A stretch of DNA of 64,000 nt, from positions 310,001 through 374,000 of the forward strand of contig JADKFU010000001.1 in the NCBI GenBank assembly GCA_016717285.1. Direction: 5' to 3'. The stretch comes from Chitinophagaceae bacterium (GTDB lineage Bacteria; Bacteroidota; Bacteroidia; Chitinophagales; UBA10324). Below the pieces are notes generated by a model, which made no database searches, was not told the origin of the DNA, and worked only from the letters and a program-made list of their open reading frames with translations. This document shows positions 19,041-28,600 of this stretch, piece by piece (within the stretch, counting starts at the first letter, position 1; the number at the start of each line of letters is the position of its first letter). Position numbers and translations under genes: made by a program.

Positions 19041-19631
19041 ATGAAACAATTGAAGTTTATTCTTTTTATTCTTCTTGGAATTACGATCCTCAATTTGTGG
19101 CAAAGTTGCGCGAAAGGTCCTGAAGATCCATTTATCTCCTTTCATTCCCGCCTGTCACGTGTGTCAGGTAATTGGAACATTACTGAGTACAAAATCAATA
19201 ATAAGGATTCCCTCCGCCGTGTAGGTGATTCTATTGGACCGTATATTGGTTTTTGTGGAAGTGAAATTGATAAGGTGATATTGAATTACAAATACATCTG
19301 GACATTTGAAAAGAATGGAGTTTTTCAGGAAAAGTTGACTATAGATTCATCTTACATTTATGACATTGCAAATAATACCCCTATTTGTAAAGATTCACTA
19401 TACAGGGACAGTTCAACTACTGTAACGATTCTTACCTGGAACTTTACAAGCAATGTAGGCGACTTGAAGAATAAGGAGCAACTCTATATTCTGGATCCTT
19501 ACACCAAGAAATCATTGTTGTTTGATATTATCGAACTGAGAAACAATGAGATGAAACTTGAACGGGATACTATCGATCCATTTACTAGTATAGCTTACCA
19601 GAGATCTTATACGCTTAGCAGGATAAAATAA
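19041..19631 (+). CDS. Hypothetical lipoprotein, lipocalin-like
   Basis: 196 residues. A hydrophobic signal ends in NLWQSC, a Bacteroidota-style lipobox with Cys23. The mature part begins RVSGNWNITEYKINNKDS and continues with alternating beta strands and a terminal SYTLSRIK, the look of small lipocalin-like envelope proteins. Cysteines (IGFCGSE, PICKDS) may form a disulfide. No family can be assigned with certainty. It has its own promoter-like element and a strong terminator. Confidence 0.7.
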   Translation: MKQLKFILFILLGITILNLWQSCAKGPEDPFISFHSRLSRVSGNWNITEYKINNKDSLRRVGDSIGPYIGFCGSEIDKVILNYKYIWTFEKNGVFQEKLTIDSSYIYDIANNTPICKDSLYRDSSTTVTILTWNFTSNVGDLKNKEQLYILDPYTKKSLLFDIIELRNNEMKLERDTIDPFTSIAYQRSYTLSRIK

Positions 19632-19650
19632 TCAATAAGCGGCATCACTG

Positions 19651-19679
19651 AAATCCTCCCTTGTGGAGGATTTTTTTTG
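19651..19679 (+). terminator. Intrinsic terminator
   Basis: The stem AAATCCTCC / GGAGGATTT with a 5-base loop and a run of eight T lies between the convergent lipoprotein gene and smpB. Confidence 0.85.
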
Positions 19680-19686
19680 CCATTGC

Positions 19687-20145
19687 TTATAAACGCCCGC
19701 CTTTCCCTTCACGTCCCATTTCACGCTTTGCTTCGCGTTCTTTTATAGTATCCCGCTTATCATGAAGTTTCTTTCCTTTCGCAAGTGCAATTTCCAGTTT
19801 TGCGAAACCGCGGTCGTTGATAAACAGGCGAAGCGGAATTACAGTCAGGCCTTTTTCTTTAATTTTATCCTGCAGTTTGTTCAGTTCCTTTTTATTCAGC
19901 AATAATTTACGTGGTCTTAATGGTTCATGGTTGTAATGGGTGCCTTTGTCATATGTGGAAATGTTTAGATTCTTGATCCATAGGTCGTTCTTCTGAAAAT
20001 AGCACCAGCCATCATTCATATTGACTTTGCCTTCGCGGATCGACTTAATCTCTGTCCCTGTCAGCATGATGCCCGCTACAAACTGATCAATGAATTCAAA
20101 TTCGAAATAGGCCTTCTTGTTTTTTATATTGATGTTATTATTCAT
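19687..20145 (-). CDS. smpB: SsrA-binding protein SmpB
   Basis: 152 residues from the ATG at 20145; a longer frame opening at 20259 would add 38 residues lacking family similarity and overlap the upstream gene. Motifs: NKKAYFEFEFIDQFVAGIMLTGTE, EIKSIREGKVNMNDG, HEPLRPRKLLLNKKEL and a basic C-terminal tail (DKRDTIKEREAKREM). It binds tmRNA for trans-translation of stalled ribosomes. Its start overlaps the stop of the upstream thioesterase-like gene by 8 bp, so the two are translationally coupled. The tmRNA gene itself is not seen in the window. Confidence 0.95.
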   Translation of the reverse strand: MNNNINIKNKKAYFEFEFIDQFVAGIMLTGTEIKSIREGKVNMNDGWCYFQKNDLWIKNLNISTYDKGTHYNHEPLRPRKLLLNKKELNKLQDKIKEKGLTVIPLRLFINDRGFAKLEIALAKGKKLHDKRDTIKEREAKREMGREGKGGRL

Positions 20146-20551
20146 TATCGATGCTCTTGTTTTTTGCCGAAGAAAATAATTGTTCCAGCTTTTTACGTTT
20201 AAAAATTTTTTGACCCTGTTCTCCGCTTGCAATAAGCCGGGTGCCTGATCTTGCTTCAAATGAAGTAATTACCTCATGATTCCGGATTTCTTTAAGTGTA
20301 GCTGTAAAAACAATTTCTTCACCTGGAAATGCCGGGGCGTGGTGATTTACAGAAATGAAAGTTCCAATTCCTTCTTCATCTTCTTCACGGAGATCCAGCA
20401 CAAACAAACGACCACTCCATTCAGCATCACGTGCAATGCTGAAGGTTGAATAGACAGGATGTACCATGCCATTAAAGAAACCTGCTGTATCAATTTCCTG
20501 TACGCCCCTCTTGAATTTTTTCTGATCACCTGGTTTGAATAGCTTCTTCAT
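20138..20551 (-). CDS. Thioesterase-like hotdog-fold protein
   Basis: 137 residues from the ATG at 20551. The sequence FFNGMVHPVYSTFSIARDAEWSGRLFVLDL and the segment HHAPAFPGEEIVFTATLKEIRNHEVITSFEARSG read as a hotdog fold of the acyl-CoA thioesterase type related to FlK-like proteins. No substrate can be named. It overlaps smpB by 8 bp in the same direction, an operon arrangement. The usual FlK catalytic triad cannot be confirmed by eye. Confidence 0.65.
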   Translation of the reverse strand: MKKLFKPGDQKKFKRGVQEIDTAGFFNGMVHPVYSTFSIARDAEWSGRLFVLDLREEDEEGIGTFISVNHHAPAFPGEEIVFTATLKEIRNHEVITSFEARSGTRLIASGEQGQKIFKRKKLEQLFSSAKNKSIDNE

Positions 20552-20682
20552 ATTGTAAAAGTGAAAAAATCTGCGCTGATCTGTTGTGTTTTCCAAAAAA
20601 GCTTCGACTTTTTCACGCTGCGTTCATCTCTGGCGAGAAAATCATTTGCAACCTTATAAGAAAGTTACTTCGTTAACCTCAT

Positions 20683-22569
20683 TTACTTTACAGCCAGTAA
20701 CGGTATGCCAATGCTGTGTCGTACAGCATTAATCGTTTCACCAAACAGCAGGTCTTTAATTCCATGGTGTCCATGTGTTCCCATCACTAACAGATCCGCG
20801 TTAAATTTTTTAACCAGCTTAGGAATTGTTTTATAGCGGCGGCCAAATCCTAATTCATAACTTACCTGATAACCTTCCCTGGTAAGTGCCGCTGCATATT
20901 GTTTCAGATTTTCATAGTCGGTGCCTGACTCCAGGTCAGCCACATCTTTCTCCATTAACATTGCGCTGGCAGACTCTACTACATGAATCAGCAGATAAGC
21001 GCTTTGTTTGCCACCAGTTGTTAGTGCGCGTGAAATTGCTTTTTGATCTGTTTCTGAAAAATCAACTGTAACAGCTATACGTTTGAATTTTTCATTCACT
21101 GAAAAATCAACAGGCAGATGTTCCAGGTGTGGAACACGCAGCTTTGCACTCTTCTTTGACAAGAAAGGATGAAGAATGATGTAAAGCAATAACAAAGCGG
21201 CTCCTGCTATAATTGGAATCACGATGAAATAGACAGCCCATACATATTCTCCACTACTTTGAATCATTGCAACCACTTCATTCAACACCAGTTTAGCATT
21301 TAAAGAAATGATAATAGCGGCTGTTATCCATGATCCGATTTTCGACCATGTACCAATTGCGAAACCTCCCATTTTTTCTTTGTCGCTTACAAAATGTATC
21401 AAGGGTACGATTGCAAACCCAAGTTGTAAACTTAAAATCACCTGGCTCAGAATCAGCAATTGCCCGGTGTTTTCTTCGCCTTTAAGCCAGATCACCAGAA
21501 ACGCAGGAATAACAGCGATAAGTCTCGTTAGTAGTCTCCTGATCCATGGTGTGATGCGAAGGTGAAGGTATCCTTCCATCACAATTTGACCTGCAAGAGT
21601 TCCGGTAATGGTGGAGCATTGACCTGAAGCGATTAATGCTACCGCGAAAAGAATAGGAGCCAGTTGTGTTCCCAGCAAAGGTGCAAGCAGCTTATGCGCA
21701 TCCTGTATTTCTGTGATTTCAAAATAACCGTTATTAAAGAAAGCCGCGCCGGCAAGTATAAGAATGGAAGCATTTACAAGGAATGCGATATTCAATGCAA
21801 TGGTAGAATCAATAATGTTGAAACGTAACGCCCTTTTCTTTCCCGCTTTGGAAGGATCAATCTTCCGTGTCTGAACTAATGCTGAATGCAGGTAAAGATT
21901 ATGTGGCATTACCGTAGCGCCGATTATACCGATTGCAATGTACAAGGCGATATCATTTGGGATGGCCGGCATAAAACCTTTCATAATATCGATCGGATCG
22001 GGCTTTGCAAAAAACATTTCCACAAAAAAAGAAGCGCTGATAATGAAGACCAGTGAAAAAATTAATGCCTCCATTTTACGGATGCCAAAATTTATAATTA
22101 CCAGCAGCAGGACAGCATCAAGCACTGCTATAGTTACACCTACAAGCAGCGGCACACCAAACAAAAGGTTTAGTCCGATGGCAAGTCCCAATACTTCCGC
22201 GAGGTCGCAGGCGGCAATTGCAATTTCTGCCAGCAGATACAGCGGAATGTTCACAATAGCAGGATAGGAAGCTTTTGATGCCTGTGCCAGATCAAGTCCG
22301 CGAACAATACCCAGACGAGCGCTGTGGCTTTGCAAAAGGATAGCCATCAGGTTTGACATTAGCAAAACCCAAATGAGGGAATAACCAAAACCACTGCCGG
22401 CAGCAATATCTGTCGCCCAGTTGCCCGGATCCATATAGCCTACACTTACCAGGTAGGCCGGACCAATAAATGCAAATAGTGATTTGAAAAAGCCGACCTT
22501 TTTAGTTGTATCCACTGAAGAATGTACATCTTCAAGTGATTTGGAAGGAATTGAACTTACAGTTGTCAT
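20683..22569 (-). CDS. NRAMP-type Mn2+/Fe2+ transporter fused to a C-terminal universal stress protein domain
   Basis: 628 residues. Residues about 25-480 are an NRAMP/MntH divalent-metal:proton symporter with about 11 membrane segments. The metal-site motifs are GYMDPGNWATD in segment 1 and GATVMPHNLYLHSALVQTR in segment 6. From about residue 493 to the end is a UspA domain (FKRIAVTVDFSETDQ ... LLVMGTHGHHGIKDLLFGE). The nucleotide loop is G-x2-G-x9-G-E rather than the usual G-(S/T), so ATP binding is uncertain. The start overlaps the upstream DtxR-type regulator by 4 bp (ATGA). The natural reading is manganese or iron uptake controlled by its own regulator, with a cytoplasmic sensor domain attached. 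Confidence 0.93.
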   Translation of the reverse strand: MTTVSSIPSKSLEDVHSSVDTTKKVGFFKSLFAFIGPAYLVSVGYMDPGNWATDIAAGSGFGYSLIWVLLMSNLMAILLQSHSARLGIVRGLDLAQASKASYPAIVNIPLYLLAEIAIAACDLAEVLGLAIGLNLLFGVPLLVGVTIAVLDAVLLLVIINFGIRKMEALIFSLVFIISASFFVEMFFAKPDPIDIMKGFMPAIPNDIALYIAIGIIGATVMPHNLYLHSALVQTRKIDPSKAGKKRALRFNIIDSTIALNIAFLVNASILILAGAAFFNNGYFEITEIQDAHKLLAPLLGTQLAPILFAVALIASGQCSTITGTLAGQIVMEGYLHLRITPWIRRLLTRLIAVIPAFLVIWLKGEENTGQLLILSQVILSLQLGFAIVPLIHFVSDKEKMGGFAIGTWSKIGSWITAAIIISLNAKLVLNEVVAMIQSSGEYVWAVYFIVIPIIAGAALLLLYIILHPFLSKKSAKLRVPHLEHLPVDFSVNEKFKRIAVTVDFSETDQKAISRALTTGGKQSAYLLIHVVESASAMLMEKDVADLESGTDYENLKQYAAALTREGYQVSYELGFGRRYKTIPKLVKKFNADLLVMGTHGHHGIKDLLFGETINAVRHSIGIPLLAVK

Positions 22570-23225
22570 TTTGAGATCAGGATATTTTTAGCAATGTCGT
22601 GACTGATATTAACGGTTGAAGAGTGATTAATGGAAATGGTCATGCTTTTATCGAATTCGATGCAGTCGATAACTTTCAGCGGCGTACTCATATGAATGTG
22701 CAGTTTATCGAGGTGTTTAAGAAAAGCCGGTTGTTGCTCAATTACAGCAGCAACTTTTCCTTTTTCATTTACTTTAAGTGAAGAAAGGTTTTTGAATTTG
22801 GAAGCAGACAGCTTTCCGAGCTGATCAGGTATTGGATCACCGTGCGGGTCAAACTTCGGATGGTTGAGAAAAGCGTCGAGTTTGTCAACTAAAAGATCGG
22901 AATTTACATGCTCCAGTTCTTCAGCAACCGCATGAACTTCATCCCATTGAAATTTTAATTTCTCCACCAAAAAATATTCCCATAATCTGTGTTTTCTGAC
23001 TACTGAAAGCGCTTTGGATTCGCCTGCATTGGTAAGGAGCACGCCCTGGTATTTCTTATAGTGAATCAATCGCTTGTCTGATAACCGTTTAAGCATATCT
23101 GTTACGGACGCAGCTTTGGTCCTCATCTTTTCAGAAATCTCGTTCGTAGTAACCGGTTGTACTCCGTTTTTCTCCGATTGAAGATAAATGCACTTGAGAT
23201 AATTTTCTTCGGTGGGTGAAAACAT
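22566..23225 (-). CDS. DtxR/MntR-family metal-dependent transcriptional repressor
   Basis: 219 residues. Winged helix at residues 1-65 (FSPTEENYLKCIYLQ, NEISEKMRTKAASVTDMLKRL), dimerisation and metal-binding domain about 70-140 (VRKHRLWEYFLVEKL, EELEHVNSDLLVDKLDAFL, HPKFDPHGDPIP), and a C-terminal FeoA/SH3-like domain about 145-219. The metal-ligand-rich segments match the family that represses metal uptake when Mn2+ or Fe2+ is plentiful. It overlaps the NRAMP gene by 4 bp and has a palindromic operator 32 bp upstream, so autoregulation is likely. Confidence 0.93.
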   Translation of the reverse strand: MFSPTEENYLKCIYLQSEKNGVQPVTTNEISEKMRTKAASVTDMLKRLSDKRLIHYKKYQGVLLTNAGESKALSVVRKHRLWEYFLVEKLKFQWDEVHAVAEELEHVNSDLLVDKLDAFLNHPKFDPHGDPIPDQLGKLSASKFKNLSSLKVNEKGKVAAVIEQQPAFLKHLDKLHIHMSTPLKVIDCIEFDKSMTISINHSSTVNISHDIAKNILISK

Positions 23226-23242
23226 ACAGCATGAATTTAGGA

Positions 23243-23250
23243 CAAAAATA
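23243..23250 (-). promoter_or_regulatory. -7 promoter element of the mntR-mntH operon
   Basis: The minus strand reads TATTTTTG, matching TAnnTTTG, about 18 bp before the regulator's ATG. The operator lies directly upstream, between this element and the expected -33 site. Confidence 0.45.
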
Positions 23251-23256
23251 AAAATA

Positions 23257-23274
23257 ATTTAGATTAGTCTAAAT
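23257..23274. promoter_or_regulatory. Operator of the DtxR/MntR-type regulator
   Basis: ATTTAGATTAGTCTAAAT is an 18-bp inverted repeat with 7-bp perfect arms (ATTTAGA/TCTAAAT) and a 4-base centre. It has the TTAG-CTAA geometry of DtxR-family boxes. A second half-like TTTAGATTGG follows at about 23279. Bound repressor would block the promoter spacer. Confidence 0.75.
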
Positions 23275-23468
23275 TTATTTTTAGATTGGTAAGTAATTTA
23301 AATGATCAGCATAATCTATAAAACCAACGGTGGATTTTGTAGCCGGTAATATTTAAAAGCAGGAAAAGCGATGGCGATGTGGTATGTCAAATGGGAAGGA
23401 GGATTTTATCCTTTGATGTGTTAATTTTGGAGTTTGTTGTTAAACCAACATATATTCAATTGAAACGG

Positions 23469-25085
23469 ATGAAAAAAACAGGCATCAGCATATTATTTTT
23501 TGCAGCCCTTGCAGCCAGCATCACCTTGAGCGCTCAAAATGTTCCTGTCATTGAATGGCAAAAGTCTTTTGGTGGCACGATTGGTGAAACGGCAAATTCT
23601 GTTTTGCAATCACCTGATGGAGGTTTTGTATTCGCAGGCTACACAAAGTCTACAGATGGAGATATTTCAGGCAGCAATGGCAAGACTGATTATTGGGTGG
23701 TAAAAATGGATCAAAGCGGTAACCTGCTTTGGCAACAATCATTGGGTGGAAGTGATCATGATGCACAATGGGATTTTCAACTGACCGATGATGGTGGATA
23801 TGTGATTGCGGGTCAGTCAAAGTCTGCTGATGGTGATTTAATTCTGAACAAAGGAGAAGAGGACTATTGGATTGTGCGTCTGGATGAAGGTGGAAATATT
23901 GTCTGGCAACGATCATTTGGTGGAAGCAGTGAAGACGAAGCCTACTCTGTGCAGCAAACGATGGATGGTGGTTTTATAGTTGCTGGCTATTCGGAATCTA
24001 ATGACGGTGATGTAACCGGAAATCACGGGGAGGTGGATTACTGGGTCATTAAATTAGATGGGGCAGGCAACCTGATATGGCAGAAATCTTTGGGAGGAAG
24101 CGATGAAGATGAAGGGTATTACGTGCAACAAACGGCAGATGGTGGTTTTGTAATTGTGGGTGAATCAGAATCTGATGATGGAGATGTGACAGGCAATCAC
24201 GGCGAAGGAGATTATTGGATTGTGAAGTTGGATGCGAATGGTAATTTAATATGGGAAAAATCGTATGGTGGCAGCAGCGTGGATTATGCACGGATGGTGA
24301 AGCGTACAACAGATGACGGATTCGTAATTGCAGGTTGGACAAGCTCCAACGATGGTGACATAAGCGGTAATAATGGTGACACTGATTATTGGATTGTAAA
24401 GCTGAATGCGGAAGGGGAACTTCAGTGGGAAAAAAATCTAGGCGGCAGTGATTATGATTTTGCCTATTCGATAAATCAGACTGCTGACCAAGGTTTTATT
24501 GTAGCTGGCTATATACATTCAAACGATATGGATGTATCGGGCAATCATGGAAGCACAGATTATTGGTTGGTGAAACTGGATGCTTCTGGAAATTTAAGCT
24601 GGCAGAAAACCTTGGGTGGAACCAACTACGATCAGGCATACGCTGTCCAGCAGGCTTCAGATGGTGGTTATATTATTGCCGGATTATCATTTTCAAATGA
24701 TGGGGATGTTTCCGGAAATCACTCCACCACGATTGGAACGACGCAGGATTGCTGGGTTGTAAAATTGTCGCCGGAGATTACCGGAATTGGTTCGGTTATG
24801 GCCAATACGGTGAGTGTCTTTCCGAACCCTGTGAAGGATGTCCTTACTATTCAGGTTGATGATTTTATTAGCAGTGGATCAACCAAACAGTTTATGTACG
24901 GTGATAAATTTGATGTGTTGGTTTATGATGCAACCGGTATCATATTAAAGGTGCCGGTAACCTTCACAAATACAGGAATTCAATTAATTACAGCAGGTTT
25001 ATTTTCCGGATATTATTCTTTTCAGATTGTCAATCACAATAAGGAATCAATTGCAAGAGGAAAGTTTGTTAAGCAATCTGATTGA
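23469..25085 (+). CDS. Secreted seven-repeat protein with T9SS type A sorting domain
   Basis: 538 residues from the ATG at 23469, where the signal peptide begins (MKKTGISILFFAALAASITLSAQ); the in-frame ATG at 23379 would add 30 non-signal residues. Seven tandem units of 58 residues each carry W(Q/E)K(S/T/N)(F/L/Y)GG, then DGG(F/Y)(V/I)IAG, S(N/D)DGD(V/I)(S/T)GN and DYW(I/V)VKLD. This resembles propeller-like blades and, with its acidic DxDGD loops, possible calcium-binding sites. A type A sorting domain follows (VSVFPNPVKDVLTI...). Function is unknown; it is presumed surface-exposed. Confidence 0.85.
   Translation: MKKTGISILFFAALAASITLSAQNVPVIEWQKSFGGTIGETANSVLQSPDGGFVFAGYTKSTDGDISGSNGKTDYWVVKMDQSGNLLWQQSLGGSDHDAQWDFQLTDDGGYVIAGQSKSADGDLILNKGEEDYWIVRLDEGGNIVWQRSFGGSSEDEAYSVQQTMDGGFIVAGYSESNDGDVTGNHGEVDYWVIKLDGAGNLIWQKSLGGSDEDEGYYVQQTADGGFVIVGESESDDGDVTGNHGEGDYWIVKLDANGNLIWEKSYGGSSVDYARMVKRTTDDGFVIAGWTSSNDGDISGNNGDTDYWIVKLNAEGELQWEKNLGGSDYDFAYSINQTADQGFIVAGYIHSNDMDVSGNHGSTDYWLVKLDASGNLSWQKTLGGTNYDQAYAVQQASDGGYIIAGLSFSNDGDVSGNHSTTIGTTQDCWVVKLSPEITGIGSVMANTVSVFPNPVKDVLTIQVDDFISSGSTKQFMYGDKFDVLVYDATGIILKVPVTFTNTGIQLITAGLFSGYYSFQIVNHNKESIARGKFVKQSD
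23550..24780 (+). repeat. Seven tandem coding repeats, period 174 bp (58 aa)
   Basis: WQKSFGG-type anchors recur seven times with an internal distance of 58 residues. Neighbouring units 3-6 share long similar DNA stretches, for example around the NHGE(V/G)DYW codons, suggesting duplication within the gene. Confidence 0.8.
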
Positions 25086-25176
25086 ATATTTAATTTGTTC
25101 TGAATGGCGATAGCATTATCTAACCATTAAATGGGTGCCGGAATACCTGCTGCCAATCAATTATTATAATCCGGAA

Positions 25177-25443
25177 TCAGGCTTCAAATATGTCCCCCTG
25201 GTCTTCATCTCCTAAATCACGATTCTCAATAAAATCATGTGCTGCTTTTATCGGTTGAGGTGAGATACCGATGATCGCGGTATTGATCATTTGCCATACG
25301 GTAACAGTTGCTGCTGATCCGTTTGATTGTTGTTGCTCAGTGGTGACGGTTGCTTTCATGATTTGCTGATTAGCGGTGAATAATGATTTTGACAAGTCTA
25401 AAGTAGTTTGATAACAAAGCCATTCCAATTTTGATTGACTCAA
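25177..25443 (-). CDS. Doubtful small hypothetical protein, Gln/Thr-rich
   Basis: 88 residues from a TTG start; an internal ATG at 25359 would give 60. The sequence is amphipathic and Gln/Thr-rich (TTEQQQSNGSAATVTVW), with no signal peptide and an acidic tail (DLGDEDQGDIFEA). The overall layout is faintly like the small RebB-type proteins but lacks a diagnostic motif. It may not be a gene. Confidence 0.3.
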   Translation of the reverse strand: MSQSKLEWLCYQTTLDLSKSLFTANQQIMKATVTTEQQQSNGSAATVTVWQMINTAIIGISPQPIKAAHDFIENRDLGDEDQGDIFEA

Positions 25444-25562
25444 CAGGATACTATATCTGTTGAAAGAGCATATTCAGGATGTGGCCGGTAAGGTTAATTG
25501 ATAATATGGTTACCTTATTCATCAAAGGCAAGGTCTGCATAAAACCATAGAGCCTAAAATGT

Positions 25563-25595
25563 GAAAGCCCTGCAGCAGGTTGCTGCAGGGCTTTC
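25563..25595 (-). terminator. Strong hairpin, probable terminator of secDF
   Basis: A perfect 15-bp stem (GAAAGCCCTGCAGCA / TGCTGCAGGGCTTTC) with a 3-base loop, 29 bp beyond the secDF stop. The T-tract on the minus strand is weak (CACATTTTAGG). Confidence 0.65.
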
Positions 25596-25624
25596 GCTTT
25601 AATCAATAAATCTTTTTTAAAAGG

Positions 25625-28600
25625 TTACTTGGCGGCTACCGACCTTTTAGTTGGCTCCGTTACTTTGATCGGTTTAATTTTAGTTAGATCTACTACAATC
25701 GGTGTGGCCACAAATATGGAAGAGTATGTTCCGAAAGCAATACCCAATAAGAGTGCAAAGGAGAATCCGCGAATGGCATCACCACCGAAAATAAAAAGGA
25801 TGAGTAGTACGAGCAACACAGTTGAAGAAGTGATTACCGTTCTGTTCAGGGTCTTATTAATAGCATCATTGATGGTATGTTTCATGTCGGCGGCCGGATG
25901 TTCTCCCAGGAATTCCCTTACACGGTCAAACACAATTACAGTATCTGCAACAGAATAACCCATTACTGTTAAACAAGCTGCCACGAATGTTTCATCTACT
26001 TCCAGTGCGAAAGGCATTATACCTGACAGCAAGGAATAAGCACCCATTACCATCAGCACGTCATGAGCGAGGGCGATGATAGCTCCCAATGCAAACTGCC
26101 ATTTTCTAAACCGGAACAGTATATATAAAAATATACCGATGAGCGAGAAGATGATGGCTTTGTAAGCATGATCAAGAATATCTGCCGAAATACTTGGTCC
26201 AACTACCTGAGAACTCAATTGATTTCTTTCCTGGAAAGTTTTAAAGGAAACATCACTGGCAAGGAATTTTTTCAAGCCGGTGTATAATTTATAGTTTACA
26301 GCGCTATCTGCTACTGAGGTCGTATTCTCTACCAAATAACCTGTTGTAATCTTTACCTTATTGTTGCTCCCATATGTTTTAACCTGTGGTGGAATACCGA
26401 ATTCCTTCGTCAATTCCTGTTGAATATCTTCAGTAATTACTTCGCGGTCGAATTGAACAACATAGGAATGCCCGCCGCTAAAATCAACGCCGTACTCAAA
26501 TCCTTTGGTGAAAATAGACAGCAATCCAACGAGTGCGAGTGTTCCTGAAATCACGTAAGCGTACTTACGCCATTTTACGAAAGGGATATCAAAATTGGTA
26601 AAGTTGAAACGGCTGATGCTGGTAGTGAATTTAATGGTCTTGAATCTTTCTAGCCACCAATCAAAAATAAGGTGCGCCATAAATACAGCCGTAAACAGTG
26701 TCATGATTACGCCGATGTTTAATGTTGTGGCATAACCAAGCACAGGTCCGAGGCCGAAATAGGCAAGTATCAAACCTGTAATGAGTGTAGTAAGGTGCGT
26801 ATCAAATACGGCTGAATAGGACTTTAAATGCCCTTCAGCTATAGACTTTGCCAGATTTTTTCCCTTCTCCAATTCTTCTTTAATCCGTTCATGAATAAGA
26901 ACGTTCGCATCCACAGCCATACCCATGGTAAGTACGATACCTGCAATACCTGCGAGCGTTAGTGTTGCGCCTAAAGAAGCTAATACGCCAATGATAAAGA
27001 ACAGGTTAAAAAACAGGGAGATGTTGGCAATGATACCTGAAGTATTATAATAGAAAATCATGAATGCCAACAAGGCGATAAAGGCAATTACAATAGACCG
27101 TATACCAGCAGCAATCGACTCTTTACCCAGTGAAGGTCCCACAACATCTTCCGCAATAATTCTTGCCGGAGCCGGTAACTTACCTGCTGTAAGAATGTTA
27201 GCAAGATCTTTTGCTTCATTAATATCAAAACCACCGGTAATGGATGAACGTCCGTTTGGAATTTCCCCATTAACACGCGGAGCGGAATAAACATAGTTGT
27301 CGAGTACAATGGCGATGCTTTTGTTGATGTTCTTGCTCGTCATTACCTTCCAGATCTTTGCACCTTCATTGTCCATAGACATGGAAACTTCAGGGCTGCT
27401 GTTTTGATCAATATCCTGACGGGCATCATTCACCTTATCACCTTCTAAAGGAGCTCTTGTAGTACCCACCTGCATTTTAATCGCGTATAAAGCATAAACA
27501 TTACTCTTTTCATCAGTTGCTTTAGCACCCCAAAGGAATTTCACATCCTTTGGAAAATTTGCACGCACAAAATCTGTTGACAGGTAGTCATTTACTTTGG
27601 CTGTATCTTTTCCAAGTGAATAACCAATTACGGGACCAGGTGCAAGAGCTACCTTATCATCGGCCGTCCGGTAAACATTTGGTTGTAATATAGAAGTGAG
27701 TGGATTTTCTTTCGCCTGATCTTTCGCAGATTGTGCAGCAAGAGCGCTGGAATCCGGCGTCAGCAGATTACTATCGGCCAGGGAAGCGAGTTTGCTTGTA
27801 TCACCGGTTTCTTCCAGCAAAGGATTAGATTCTGCTGAAGTGGTAACTGTTGTGTTGTCAGCTACTGCCTTGTTTGCAGTATCAATGGCATTCAATCTGT
27901 TTTTTAAAGAAGTATTCGCTGCATCGAGGTATTGTATGAAAGTTGGGTTATCATATGTTTCCCAGAATTCCAGTACAGCCGTCGCTTGCAACAATTTTCG
28001 CACACGCACCGGATTATCAACACCTGGTAACTCAACTATAATCCTACCTGTTGATTGCTGAGCGGTAATGTTAGGTTGCGTAACACCAAATTTATCAATA
28101 CGTGACCGTAAGATGTTGAACGTTTGATCGAATGCTCCATTCGATTCCGTGCGGATAAAGCTGATTACTTCATCATTGGTAGAGTTAAACTTTACCTTAT
28201 CCTGGTTATCGCGTGTTCCAAAAATGGAGGCCAGTTTTCCCTGAGGTGCCACCTCGTTCCAGGACTGTTGGAAAAGGCTTACAAAATCCGCTTGTACCTG
28301 CGTCTTTTGTTTTTCTTTCGCAAGCTGAAGTGCGCTATTAAAAGTAGGATCAGCGCTGTTATCCGCCAATGCTTTTATCAGATCTTCAGTAGAAACCTGG
28401 AGCACTACGTTCATACCTCCTTGCAAGTCAAGACCGAGATTCAACTGTTGATCTTTGCAATCCTGGTAAGTGTATTTTGCAATGCCAAGGTTAAAGACTG
28501 TCTGGTTTGAAACAGAATCCAGGTATGCTTGTCTTTTTTTCCTGATTTCCATCAAAACGCTGTCTTTAATAAAGACAGCATTAGGAGTATTCGGAGGCGT

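Larger units (their letters stand above)
25086..25624. other. Intergenic region, 539 bp, with a doubtful small ORF and a hairpin
   Basis: Between the repeat protein and secDF. It holds a weak 88-codon minus-strand ORF (25177-25443) and the perfect hairpin at 25563-25595. Nothing else is recognised. Confidence 0.5.

Noticed and set aside
25177..25443. R-body (RebB-type) protein
   Set aside because: Size and Gln content are similar, but no RebB signature and no second reb gene are present.
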